NCBI GenBank assembly: GCA_037974335.1
Contig: CM075729.1
Coordinates: forward strand, 112,140,437 to 112,204,436
Length of the DNA stretch: 64,000 nucleotides
Origin: Prionace glauca
Lineage: Eukaryota > Chordata > Chondrichthyes > Carcharhiniformes > Carcharhinidae
Direction: 5' to 3'
Part shown: positions 52,301 to 59,032 of the stretch, one piece after another
Layout: each line of letters opens with the position of its first letter
How positions within the stretch are numbered: position 1 is the first letter of the stretch
The notes under the pieces: generated by a model
Told to the model about the DNA's origin: nothing
Seen by the model: the letters and a program-made list of their open reading frames with translations, nothing else
Databases searched by the model: none
Made by a program: the position numbers and the translations under genes

Positions 52301-52570
52301 CACCCCTAGCTGCCCCTGTAGGACAGTTGAGATTCAAACACATTGCTGTGGCTCTGGAATTACATATAGGCCAGACCAGGTAAGGACGGCAGATTTCCTT
52401 CCCTAATAATGCAATGATGAATTAAAATACATGCATACTGCTATGTTCCTACAGGTGGCCAAATGGAGGAAATCGAAGTCAAAAATATCAAGTTTGTCTC
52501 CTCACCCTATGTGATCGATTTGAGAAAGACAAGTGACTACTTCATACCTAAAGTTCCATTTTCTGTGCTG
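31318..52570 (+). CDS. C4: Complement C4-like thioester protein gene, N-terminal ten exons
   Basis: Ten exons (31318-31382, 35736-35928, 38318-38498, 39921-39991, 41115-41200, 43030-43112, 45751-45838, 48450-48555, 50723-50849, 52455-52570) join in frame to 372 codons: signal peptide, MG1, MG2, MG3 and the start of MG4. Protein markers of the family include [27 protein letters not shown] and [37 protein letters not shown] and [19 protein letters not shown] read most like C4, although exon 2 ([16 protein letters not shown]) is also close to C5. C4 is cleaved by C1s/MASP-2 and its C4b fragment forms the C3 convertase with C2a. The thioester and anaphylatoxin exons lie beyond the window. Several exon lengths (193, 71, 83, 127, 116) equal those I remember for mammalian C3. 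Confidence 0.85.
31715..31835 (-). mobile_element. L2-like LINE 3' end
   Basis: Antisense tail: tgatttgatttattattgtc, gtgcagtgaaatgtattgtt, gcgcgctatacagacaaaaa. Same tail at 43500, 46990 and 49345. Confidence 0.65.
32085..32600. repeat. (TG)n-rich array in intron 1 of the C4-like gene
   Basis: Long imperfect TG/TGTGAG array. The open frames on both strands are compositional. Confidence 0.9.
32601..33310. other. Unassigned intron sequence
   Basis: Contains one arm of a 46-base inverted repeat (32621-32666). Otherwise nothing recognised. Confidence 0.35.
33318..33662 (-). mobile_element. HE1-type SINE
   Basis: Antisense; tagaattcctacagcgcagg tail, head ending ctaaccactgtgctactgtg. Body partly repeated (two cacatctttggac-like units). 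Confidence 0.78.
33837..34156 (-). mobile_element. HE1-type SINE, tail type I
   Basis: Antisense, from catagaatctttgcagtgcc to ctaaccactgcatcaccatg. Confidence 0.8.
34157..35027. other. Unassigned intron sequence
   Basis: Holds the second arm of the 46-base inverted repeat (34851-34896) and a short GTAG-rich run at 34825-34848. Confidence 0.35.
35028..35252. mobile_element. FB2 fold-back element, both arms
   Basis: Left arm gaagtctcacaacaccaagt...cttcttcatcaggtgag, right arm ctcatctgatgaaggagtag...cagcatctccacatca. Confidence 0.8.
35736..35928 (+). CDS. C4: C4-like exon 2: MG1 start
   Basis: 193 bases between ccccaatag and gtaagt. Begins [16 protein letters not shown] and ends [11 protein letters not shown] in phase 0. 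This block resembles C5 (YVISAP...VG) as much as C4. Confidence 0.85.
36172..36772 (+). mobile_element. LINE-B 3' end
   Basis: Reads [17 protein letters not shown], then [16 protein letters not shown]-type sequence with frameshifts, and ends aataaatgctggtcagccag...gaatgaataaaaaaaaa. This gives the orientation and tail for LINE-B and shows where SINE2 got its tail. Confidence 0.8.
36896..37552 (-). mobile_element. CR1-type LINE 3' half, antisense
   Basis: Starts aacataagaacataagaaat, runs through ttgagtgaagaaattggccc and caatgcaagttctcattcct. Old. Confidence 0.65.
37553..37755 (-). mobile_element. LINE-B/SINE2 tail
   Basis: Antisense: gggttagcatttattaatca, gagagtcaaccacattcctg, agaccagactgggtaggggt. 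Confidence 0.7.
37960..38248. mobile_element. FB2, right half
   Basis: Ends tcacctgatgaaggagcagt...gctggtgctgtgagacttct...cagcatctccacattg, 70 bases before C4-like exon 3. Confidence 0.7.
38318..38498 (+). CDS. C4: C4-like exon 3: end of MG1, start of MG2
   Basis: 181 bases between cccacag and gtgagt. Contains [12 protein letters not shown] and [20 protein letters not shown], the invariant QTDKPIYTP of the alpha-2-macroglobulin superfamily. Ends in phase 1. Confidence 0.9.
38499..39029. other. Intron 3 start, mostly unassigned
   Basis: 38640-38810 may be an HE1 tail (gatagggcctggataggatg, gatgggccaaaaggactcct). A 13-base perfect hairpin lies at 38700-38730. Confidence 0.4.
39030..39400. mobile_element. 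FB2 end and LINE-B/SINE2 tail
   Basis: 39030-39138 FB2 right end (gctttaacctggtgttgtga). 39140-39400 antisense SINE2/LINE-B tail with head piece (tttactgaattcaaattcca, gcaggattcgaacatggatc). Confidence 0.65.
39401..39900. other. Unassigned intron 3 sequence
   Basis: No repeat or exon recognised before the exon 4 acceptor. Confidence 0.35.
39921..39991 (+). CDS. C4: C4-like exon 4: MG2
   Basis: 71 bases between ttttgtgcag and gtgagt. Reads [20 protein letters not shown], close to C4 YRVFALDQKMRP. Confidence 0.88.
40026..40438 (+). mobile_element. HE1-type SINE, tail type II, with internal repeat
   Basis: Head gatggcacagtgggtggtgt...aggttcgattcctagcttgg. The body segment gtttcctc...cggtttcctc occurs twice (about 40145 and 40265). 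Tail ttcacagtaactttcattgc...tgacactagtaaataaat. Confidence 0.78.
40728..41003 (+). mobile_element. HE1-type SINE, tail type II
   Basis: Sense, head gcagcacggtggcacaatgc, tail ttcacagtaacttcattgca...gtgactaatgaataaac. Ends 112 bases upstream of exon 5. Confidence 0.82.
41115..41200 (+). CDS. C4: C4-like exon 5: MG2
   Basis: 86 bases between ttattag and gtaagt. Reads [11 protein letters not shown]...LKIPDVAE, aligning with C4 NSHGLRV...FVIPDISE. Ends in phase 2. Confidence 0.85.
41201..41605. other. Unassigned intron 5 sequence
   Basis: 41380-41470 (gaatggagaatttggcgctc...cgtgaccggctaatcccagc) recalls the GC-rich repeat at 28673. Nothing else. Confidence 0.35.
41606..42285. repeat. Paired direct segments with intervening sequence
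   Basis: 41606-41700 and 42182-42285 share gatttgttttt...tggtgcagtgtc-tttaagg...cccttagtttgtttaa. They bracket about 480 bases with a TATA-like gtatataag at 41710. Could be a solo or partial LTR-type fossil; class unproven. Confidence 0.4.
42282..42632 (+). mobile_element. HE1-type SINE, tail type I
   Basis: Sense: ggtgacatggtgatacagtg head, tttcctctgggtgctccagt, tail cagacccattgggccgaatg. Confidence 0.75.
42805..42890 (+). mobile_element. CR1-A tail-only insertion
   Basis: About 85 bases matching only the last part of CR1-A (ggacggcggcgcgggctcgt, ggcctgtttcccgtgctgtg, ttgttctttg tail). Confidence 0.8.
43030..43112 (+). CDS. C4: C4-like exon 6: MG2/MG3 boundary
   Basis: 83 bases between ctttaacag and gtaaca. 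Reads [19 protein letters not shown] then TKFEVKEF, the conserved G-x-W-x-I and FEVKE-Y/F motifs. Confidence 0.88.
43500..44215. mobile_element. L2-like tail (antisense) then CR1 3' half (sense)
   Basis: 43505-43620 L2-like tail (tgatttgattaattattgtc). 43625-44215 CR1 sense: [33 protein letters not shown], then tggcagtagatttaaaactg and a terminal gcctgaatttgtctactttg. Confidence 0.7.
44400..44720 (+). mobile_element. LINE-B 3' end, old
   Basis: ttctacaagatgtgccacaa, ccttccactgcattttccaa, cttccaagacactcactatc, actgcagtgatccaagaggg. Confidence 0.6.
44735..45010. repeat. (TCCA)n tetranucleotide array
   Basis: Imperfect CCAT/TCCA repeats with CTGT variants; open in several frames by composition. 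Confidence 0.9.
45011..45750. other. Unassigned intron 6 sequence
   Basis: About 740 bases with no recognised family. Confidence 0.35.
45751..45838 (+). CDS. C4: C4-like exon 7: MG3
   Basis: 88 bases, acceptor tttcaaag, donor gtgagt. Reads [20 protein letters not shown], with the family motif VLPxFxV. A second AG 10 bases into the exon would break the frame. Confidence 0.85.
45912..46062. mobile_element. FB2, left half
   Basis: gaagtctcacaacaccaggt...cgcttccccttcatcagctg...atgccatatataggcaaag. Confidence 0.72.
46063..46865 (+). mobile_element. CR1 3' half, sense
   Basis: Starts gcaattggagtgggctaaca; aggccacaactgttgcactg (RPQLLHC-type); gagggacatagataggatgg; ends cctgtgctatccatgtctat. Several frame breaks. 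Confidence 0.65.
46990..47165 (-). mobile_element. L2-like LINE 3' end
   Basis: Antisense tail: tgatttgatttattattgtc, gggatacagtgaaaattatt, gagagggtgcagaacgttgt. Confidence 0.7.
47186..48040 (+). mobile_element. HE1-type SINE broken by FB2 and by a second SINE tail
   Basis: Head 47186-47222 (ggcatggtggcagagtggtt), FB2 at 47225-47770 (tctcacaacaccaggttaaa...tgaccctctctcc-like end), body resumes 47771 (aggtgaattgatcatactaa), antisense type II tail at 47833-47935, then type I tail to 48040 (cgatgggccgaatgtcctcc, gattctatgattctatg). Confidence 0.7.
48045..48345 (+). mobile_element. CR1-E 3' end
   Basis: Reads [40 protein letters not shown], then ggcctactcctgctcctagt. 105 bases upstream of exon 8. 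Confidence 0.75.
48450..48555 (+). CDS. C4: C4-like exon 8: MG3
   Basis: 106 bases between ctgttaaag and gtgaga. Reads [20 protein letters not shown] then [12 protein letters not shown], the block that separates C4 (FFRGLESQTK) from C3 and C5. Confidence 0.88.
48556..48985. other. Unassigned intron 8 sequence
   Basis: No recognised feature. Confidence 0.35.
48986..49293 (+). mobile_element. HE1-type SINE, tail type I
   Basis: Head gcagtgcggtagcacagtgg, caggttcaattccaccccga, tail gatgggccaaacagcctcct. Confidence 0.82.
49345..49515 (-). mobile_element. L2-like LINE 3' end
   Basis: Antisense: tttgatttgatttattttca, ggtatacagtgaaaagtata, gaaaaggagagggtgcagat. Confidence 0.7.
49616..50400 (+). 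mobile_element. CR1 3' half, sense
   Basis: 49650-50300: [16 protein letters not shown]-type sequence, [40 protein letters not shown]; ends ggcctgttcctgggctgtac. A small internal repeat is seen at 49735-49765. Confidence 0.75.
50401..50720. other. Unassigned intron 8 end
   Basis: No recognised feature before the exon 9 acceptor. Confidence 0.3.
50723..50849 (+). CDS. C4: C4-like exon 9: MG3
   Basis: 127 bases between actcacag and gtaagt. Begins [15 protein letters not shown] and ends [11 protein letters not shown]. Ends in phase 1. Confidence 0.88.
50850..51230. other. Unassigned intron 9 start
   Basis: No feature recognised. Confidence 0.3.
51232..51640 (+). mobile_element. HE1-type SINE with CR1 tail insertion
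   Basis: 51232-51445 HE1 (ttgtctgtgtagagtctgca, tcctcccacactccaaagat), CR1 3' end 51450-51590 (aggatgggaatagagggata, ggcttggaaggcctgttctt), HE1 tail resumes 51595 (gaccgaatggcctccttctg). Confidence 0.65.
51655..51980 (+). mobile_element. LINE-B tail and SINE2 body fragments
   Basis: 51655-51790: ttcctcaaagacaattagag, ggcaataaaggctggctaag. 51790-51960: taaaacctaccttccttacc and a second tail. Confidence 0.6.
52252..52425 (-). mobile_element. LINE-B/SINE2 tail
   Basis: Antisense: catgggcattgctggctggc, tacatataggccagaccagg. Lies 30 bases before exon 10. Confidence 0.7.
52455..52570 (+). CDS. C4: C4-like exon 10: MG4 start, GC donor
   Basis: 116 bases after cctacag. Reads [20 protein letters not shown] and on to KVPFSVL. 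The expected phase-0 end is followed by gcaagt, not gt, so intron 10 is probably of the GC-AG class. Exon 11 is not visible in the remaining 11 kb. Confidence 0.82.
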
Positions 52571-52707
52571 GCAAGTATGGATACAAAAGGTTTAAGCAGT
52601 ACTTAATCCATTTGGTCATGTGTAACACAGCATAGTATCCAAGGCTATGGGGTAAGTGCTTGAATAGATAGGGATTTAGTGGCCAGCGCAGACATACTGG
52701 GCCAAGT

Positions 52708-52998
52708 ATAGGCAGCACGGTAGCACAGTGGTTAGCACTGCTATCTCACAGCGTTAGGGACCTGAGTTCAATTCCTGGCTTGGGTCACTGTCTGTGCAGT
52801 CTGCACATTCTGTCCATGTCTGCATAGATTTCTCCGGGTGCTCCGGTTTCCAAAAGACGTGTTGGTTAAGTACACTGGCCATGCTAAATTCTTCCTCTAT
52901 GTACGCGAACAGACACAGGAGTGTGGTGGCTTGGGGATTTTCACAGTAACTTCATTGCAGTGTTAATGTCAGCCTGCATGTGACACTAATAAATATAA
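52708..52998 (+). mobile_element. HE1-type SINE, tail type II
   Basis: Head aggcagcacggtagcacagt, tail ttcacagtaacttcattgca...tgacactaataaatataa. Confidence 0.85.
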
Positions 52999-53089
52999 AA
53001 TTATAAGATAAGGGTCTCTTTTTCTGCTGTAAAATTTTATGACCTTTAATTTTGTTGTGTTCAGTAAGGGGAGGAACATTGATCAGGAG

Positions 53090-53335
53090 AAACTAAACAA
53101 TTACAAGCCATTCACCATCCTGACCTGGAAATATACCAGCCATTCTTTCCCTGTGGCTGCGTCAAAATCCTGGGGTTCCCTCCCTAAACACACTGCGGGC
53201 ATACCTGCACCACAGTGACTGCAGTGTTTTAAGAAGGCAGGTACTCACCACCTTCTCAAAGGGCAATTAGTGATGGCCAGTAATTGATGAGGTAGGCAGC
53301 AATGCCCACATTCCAACAATTTATTTAAAGCAATA
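53090..53335 (+). mobile_element. LINE-B 3' end
   Basis: acaagccattcaccatcctg, ttccctccctaaacacactg, ccaccttctcaaagggcaat. Confidence 0.65.
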
Positions 53336-53990
53336 TTATTGATGCGGGTCACTGTTACAGGCAAGAAAGTAATGGATAGCTGGAGATTGACATTTCTTCG
53401 ACGCTGCCATTCACATGATGATTCCCAAATGTTCCAGCCTCACATTTCCATTTGTCATACAACATTCACACACCTTCCCTGAAGAATAGGGGAGATTTTC
53501 ATTTAAGCCCCATGAGCAGGCATGTTGGCAGGAAAAGGGTTAAGGTGGGGAAAGATTGAACGGGAATACGCCCACCGAATTCCTGGGATTCGGAAACCTG
53601 GCCCTATTTTAGTCAGACTGGGGAGAGCAGATGTGCGAATCCCATCCATTGACAGTGGACTGTGAATTCGACTCATACATCAGCTGTTTCATAGCAACTC
53701 CCCCTGAACCCACCACAATTCAGTGGTGGCTGATGGATTAAATGGATTTCGCATTCTCCCGAAGGCGGGGAGTTGGGCGCGCCGCAGGGTCATTCCCAAT
53801 CAGAGCCTGATTGAGGATCTGAACTGAGATGGGTCACCGACAGTCATTCCCATGCCCTTGCCTTTGAGTCCACCTCGGCCCCTTCCCCCTCTTCTTGCAT
53901 TCCCATGCCCACAACTTACCTCCTCGCTGTCAACTACACCACCATTTTTTGTATCATCTGCCCCCTTCATTCGAGTCCAAATGGTGATCT
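53336..53990. other. Unassigned intron 10 sequence
   Basis: About 650 bases. A GC-rich part near 53700-53830 resembles the repeat at 28673 in style. No C4 exon 11 found. Confidence 0.35.
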
Positions 53991-54345
53991 TGGACTGTCG
54001 GGTTCAATAGATGGAGTACTGAACCCTGCAGAATCGCATTGACAGCAGCTATCACCTTTTGATTGCTGTAAGAAAGTCAATTTTGCATCCAATTTGCCGC
54101 TATCTTGGTGTCCAAGGAGCTTTTACTTATTCAACACCCTGCCATGTGGGAACCTCGTCTAAAGCTTCATTAATGTACATGTAGACCAGGACCACTGCTC
54201 TCTCTGACCTTACACACGACATCCTCAGAAAGAATTCAATCACAATAGTCAGACAAAGCCCTCCCTCAAAACATCATGATGACTTCCCTCAGCAAATCTG
54301 TACCTTTCTCAATGAGGCTTTACCTGTCCTGGAGACGCGATTCCA
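53991..54345 (-). mobile_element. LINE RT fragment, antisense, old
   Basis: ggtgtccaaggagcttttac, gaacctcgtctaaagcttca, tcctcagaaagaattcaatc: the CR1 RT region around FxKAFD...VPH in reverse. Confidence 0.5.
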
Positions 54346-54349
54346 ATAA

Positions 54350-54805
54350 TTTGCCCGTAGTCCAAAGATGTGCGGGTTACATGCATTGGCGTTGTTGAAT
54401 TGCTCCAGAGTGTCCTGGGATGTGTAGGTTAGAGGAATTAACGGTGTAAATATGTGGGATTAAGAGGATCAGGCCTAGGTGGGATTGTTTTTGGTGCAGA
54501 TTCGATGGGTCAAATGGTCTTCTTCTGTATTGTAGGGTTTCTATGATTCCTACCTAAGGAAAGATAACTGCCCTGTAATTATTTGGATTATTCCTGCATC
54601 CCATTTTTTTTTTAAGCATGGCAAATCAACTTAACCCACATGTGTTTGAACTGTCAAGGAAACCGGGGCACCTGGAGGGAACCCACACAGACACGAGGAG
54701 AATGTGCAAACTCCTCACAGACAGTGACCCAAGCCAGGAACCGAACCCAGTCCCTGGAGCTGCGAAGCAGCAGTGCTAACCACTGTGCTACTGTGCCGCC
54801 CCAAC
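54350..54805. mobile_element. HE1 sense tail and HE1 antisense body
   Basis: 54350-54550 sense type I tail (gattcgatgggtcaaatggt). 54616-54802 antisense body and head (ctaaccactgtgctactgtg). Confidence 0.7.
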
Positions 54806-54879
54806 ATCCCAGTTTTAAAACAAGGGTACAACTTTGAGAGTCCTCCAATCCTGAACTTCCAAACCCACCGACTGCAATC

Positions 54880-55430
54880 AGTAAGGATATGGAATGACAC
54901 CTTCTCCATAATCATCTTCGACACTTGTGCTCCACAAGGCTGTGTCCTCAGCCCCCTACTATTTATACATCAATGACTGAGTGGCCAAATTTTCTTCCAA
55001 CTCGATTTTCACGTTTGCTCATGATACCACCAATAGTAGGTTAGACTTCAAATAATGATGAGATAGAGTACAGGAATGAGAGAGAATCTGAACTGGTGTG
55101 ACGACAATAATCTCTCCCTCAGTGTCAACAAACTGAAGGAGATGTCATCGACTTCAGGAAGCATAGTGAGGAACATGCGCCTGTCTACATTAATGGGGAC
55201 TAAGTAGAGATGGTCGCGAGTTTCATGTTTTTAGGTTTCCAGATCACCCACATCCTGTTCTGGTCCCCCTTGCCAATCAAAATCTCTACTTTCTCAGAAG
55301 ACTAAGGAAATTTGGCATGACTCTCACTAACTTTCACAGATGCACCATAGAAAGCACCAAGACATCAAAAAACTGCAGAGTCGTGAATCTTGCAAACCTG
55401 TCTCCCATTCATTGACTATATTTTTGCTTT
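54880..55430 (+). mobile_element. L2-like LINE RT fragment
   Basis: Reads FDTCAPQGCVLSPLLF (motif B), then WCDDNNLSLSVNKLKE-like, NPGAPVYINGD-like and FLRRLRKFGMTLTNFHRCTI with frame breaks. Internally shortened. Confidence 0.75.
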
Positions 55431-56080
55431 TCAGTAGTAGCTTAAAGTAGAGAGAAGCAACAGTGCTTTTTCCCTGTTTCTGGTGTTTTAGTTTAATTTT
55501 CCAGTTACTGCTAGAAGCAACTGAAGCAGCTCTCAAATAAGGTAAGTTTCATATGTGGACAAGGGCTTTGAACATAAACCAGGCGGAGTATGAAATGGAG
55601 AGATGCATGCCAAAAGACGAAGATGGCCCTGGCACCCAAAGAGCAAGGGAGAATCCTTGGACTTGGGGAACGAGGGGTGTGATAACCCCCAAGACTTCCA
55701 TGGGAAATCACTCCCTATATGGTTCGTAGAATACATACTCTTTGGTAATTACCTTCCCACGCAAAGTCCATATATCCAGCCCTTTATAAAACAGCCCCTA
55801 AGTGGGTCTATTATTATGTTGTTCTAGTTGGAGCCTGTTTGTGTTCACCACAAACTTATGGTTTTGCTTAACTTTATTTTGTGTAATAAAGCACTGTTCC
55901 TTTACAGATAACTTCTGGAGTTATTATAAGTGTGCAAGCAGAACCCATCCTCTCAGCAATGTAGAAATGACTTGCCAGGCAAGCGATGTCTCCTGACGCT
56001 CAGACTTTATTCTTGAAATCTTTCGGCTATGTGGATATCATGAGCCCACTTCCTACATTTTGTCTCCTCCATAACAGCAC
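55431..56080. other. Unassigned
   Basis: No family recognised; borders the transposase relic. Confidence 0.35.
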
Positions 56081-56800
56081 GTCACTCAGCATCCTCCTGC
56101 ACCACCTCATTTTTATCTTTCGAGGAACATTTCCTGTTTCCCCAGTTCACCCTCCAGCAGGGTCTCACTTCCCTGCAGGACCAGATTGTGATGGGCACAA
56201 CAAACTGCAATGATGCTGCAAACCCACCCTCTCTAGTGTGTATTGCAGAAAGCCACATGATTGTTCTAGACATCTGAATTGCATCTTCAGCAGCCCTATT
56301 GGCTGCTCTGAGGGAGCATGTGGTGGTGTGAGCAATGCTGCACCTTTCCTTGGCTGGAGTCTGAGGGAGGCTGATGCACCAGAGTTGATTGCCACTGTTT
56401 AATAGGTAGCCTTTATCTCCAGTAACCATTTCTGAAACCGTTCTGGCCCCTGGAAGATCCAAGACACCTGAGAGCGACTGACGATGTAGGAGTCATGGCA
56501 GCTCCCAGGGAACCGTGCACAAACATTCAGGGTGTGCTTTCGATGGTCACACAGCAACTGCACATTGACAGAATGGAAGCCCTTGCAGTTGATGAATGTT
56601 ACGGGTTGCTATTAGGGAGTCCAGTAGTCTCATCAGTGCAGCCTATTGCTGTGAAGATTGTGAAACTCATTGACTTTGGCTATCCTCATCCAGAGCAAAG
56701 TTCACATGATGGCCCTCCTCCTGTAAAGTGCATTAGTCACCTGAATACACTGATGTGTTATTGATTGTGAAATGCTGCAAGGTCCCTAGTTGGTTCTTGA
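56081..56800 (-). pseudogene. PIF/Harbinger-like transposase relic (HARBI1-type)
   Basis: Minus-strand pieces, out of frame with each other: VTGDKGYLL (G-D-x-GY block near the second catalytic Asp), PQTPAKERCSIAHTTT, and GLLKMQFRCLEQSCGFLQYT followed by LERVG. The order matches Harbinger DDE nucleases, which cut and paste DNA transposons. At least two frame changes and no terminal repeats seen, so it is dead. A domesticated host gene is unlikely given the breaks. Confidence 0.6.
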
Positions 56801-58510
56801 AAAGAGCCAGAGGCAAATCATTTGAGTGCTATTGTGACCTTCAGGACTACTGGCAAAATAGCCTCAAAACCACAACAGAGGGTCTCTCAATTCACTGCAT
56901 GGCAACCTCAAGCAAGGCTAATGGAGTTGGGGTCTGCCTTCTAATCAACACGTCTTGGTGTTCAAACGTAACAGCATTGCCAAGTTTCTGCTCCTCAGAC
57001 CTAGAGAACCTGATGCTGAAACGCCACCACACTATCTGCTGTGGGAGTTCGCCTTTGACTCTGTCCGCATGGGATGGTATGTAAACTGCTGTCAGCATTG
57101 AAATGGGCCCTGTGGCCCAACTTGACGATGCTACCTTTTTTTCAAAATCCCTAAGCTGGTCCCAATTGCCCACATTTGGCCCATATCCTCTATACCTTTC
57201 TTACCCATGTAACTGTCTAAATGCTTTTTAAAAGACAAAATTGTACTTGTCTCTACTAATACCTCTGGCAGCTTGTTCCAGACACTCACTACCCTCTGTG
57301 TGAAAGAATTGCCCCTTTGGACCCTTTTGTATCTCTCCACTCTCTCACCATAAACCTATGCCCTCTAGTTTTAGACTCCCCTACCTTTGGGTGTGAAGAC
57401 TACGCTGGATGAAATATATACCATTACAAATTACCTTGAGATGAAATATCGCAAGGCCTTGTTCATGGAGGCCAGTGACTTCACCAAGGCCAAGCTATCA
57501 CCAACATGTCTCCTGTCCCATCAGAGCTCTAAACATCCTTGATCACGACTACCCAAACGTCAAACATGTCTACCACTATTGCCCAGCCACACTTTGTAAA
57601 TTAGACCATAAAACTGTGCTCCTGTTCTCGGCTTACAAGCAAAAACTGAAGCGGGAGAATCCAACAAGAAAGTCGTGCAATGTTGGTCTGAGGAATTGAA
57701 TAATCCCCTACAGGACTGCTTCAAGTCAGTGGACTAGTCAATATTTAAGAACTCAGCAACCATCCTAAATGAGTATGCTGTTACAGTAACAAACTTAGTA
57801 AGTTCTTGGAAAACTGTATTAGAATAAGCAAGTCCGTGTGTTCCCAGCTGGAAACCATAGATGAACAGGGACATCCACTGTTTACTGAAGGCCAGTCTGA
57901 GATGTTCAAGTCGGGTGACCCTGACCTATACAAAAAAATCCAGATACCATAAATGGAAAATCATCAAAGATGCCAAGAAACAGAACCAGAACAAGCAACA
58001 GCCTCAGGCTAGACGCACAAACACCCACGAAATAACAGGCTACAAGGTGAAGATGTGTAGTATCACTGAAAACAATGTACCTCTCTCTGATTGAGCTCAA
58101 CGCATTTTATGCCTGTTTTGAGCAAGCAGTCAGCGAGAGAAATCATCTGCTCCCGATGCCTCGATTGAACCTATATTTGAGGTCACCATCACAGACGTCA
58201 GATTGGCCGCCTTGAAAATTAGCCCTTGGAAAGCAACTGGTTTGGATGGTGTACCTGAGCAAGCGCTCAGATCCTGTGTGGACCAGCTGGCAGAAGTATT
58301 TGCAGACATTGTTAACCTATCTTTACCCCGATCTGGGTTCCCTACCTGCTTCAAGGTGACATCGTCAGGTAGCGTGCCTTAATGACTATCTCCTGGTGGT
58401 TCTGACATCCATCATGAAGTGCTTTGAAAGTTTAGTCATCGCATTTGATGAACTCTGGATCCACGACTGTTTGCTTATCGCCATCGCCCTGGCCCTACAC
58501 TCAATCCTGG
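56801..58510 (+). mobile_element. L2-like LINE: endonuclease and RT start, split by CR1-C
   Basis: 56801-57085 endonuclease part (GVGVCLLINTSWCSNVTALP, CSSDLENLMLK). Resumes 57396 with LDEIYTITNYLEMKYRKALF, KQKLKRENPTRK and, near 58195, RLAALKISPWKATGLDGVPE then LNDYLLVVLTSIMKCFESLV (RT motifs 1-2). Many frame breaks. Confidence 0.75.
57086..57395 (-). mobile_element. CR1-C 3' end inserted in the L2-like LINE
   Basis: Antisense: gggccctgtggcccaacttg tail, then minus-strand FTQRVVSVWNKLPEVLVETS and SFKKHLDSYMGKKGIEDMG. Confidence 0.8.
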
Positions 58511-58525
58511 ATAATATGGACACTT

Positions 58526-58790
58526 GTTTAAAGCATTTATTTTATTGTCTTTACTGCTAGTTTAGAACCGAGTTGTGGACGAAGCTGCTTTAATTTAAAT
58601 TAATTATCAGGGCCACACGGTGAAGCCTTTCACTGTTTGCTGAGCAGAGAGAGAGAGAGCTAAGAATTTACCTGTTAAAAACCTGTTTAAAATAAGTTTA
58701 AAGCACTTTGTTCTTTGTAGAACTGTTTAAAGCATTTATTTTATTGTATTTACTGCTAGTTTAGAACCGAGTTGTGGACGAGCCTGCTTC
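58526..58790 (+). repeat. Two 5' UTR monomers of CR1-E
   Basis: gtttaaagcatttattttat...ccgagttgtggacgaagctg at 58526-58589, and nearly the same at 58727-58790. Spacing is 201 bases. Probably promoter monomers. Confidence 0.8.
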
Positions 58791-59032
58791 TAATCAGCGC
58801 CAGGTTTAAAAGGAGGCCTGGTGTAGAAAGCGGGCAGCGTCTGAGCGGGCAGTGGAGTGAGAGGGAAGCAGAGTGAGCTAATAGGGCTTAATATCAAAAA
58901 GGGCTGGAGGGAAAAAAGGACAGGTGAGTTCGTTTGAAAAAAAAACAAGGAAAAAAAAAAATTTTTTTTTCCAATACTACTACAGCAAGAAACAAGGAAA
59001 AATTTTTTCCACATAAAAAATTACAGTGAATA

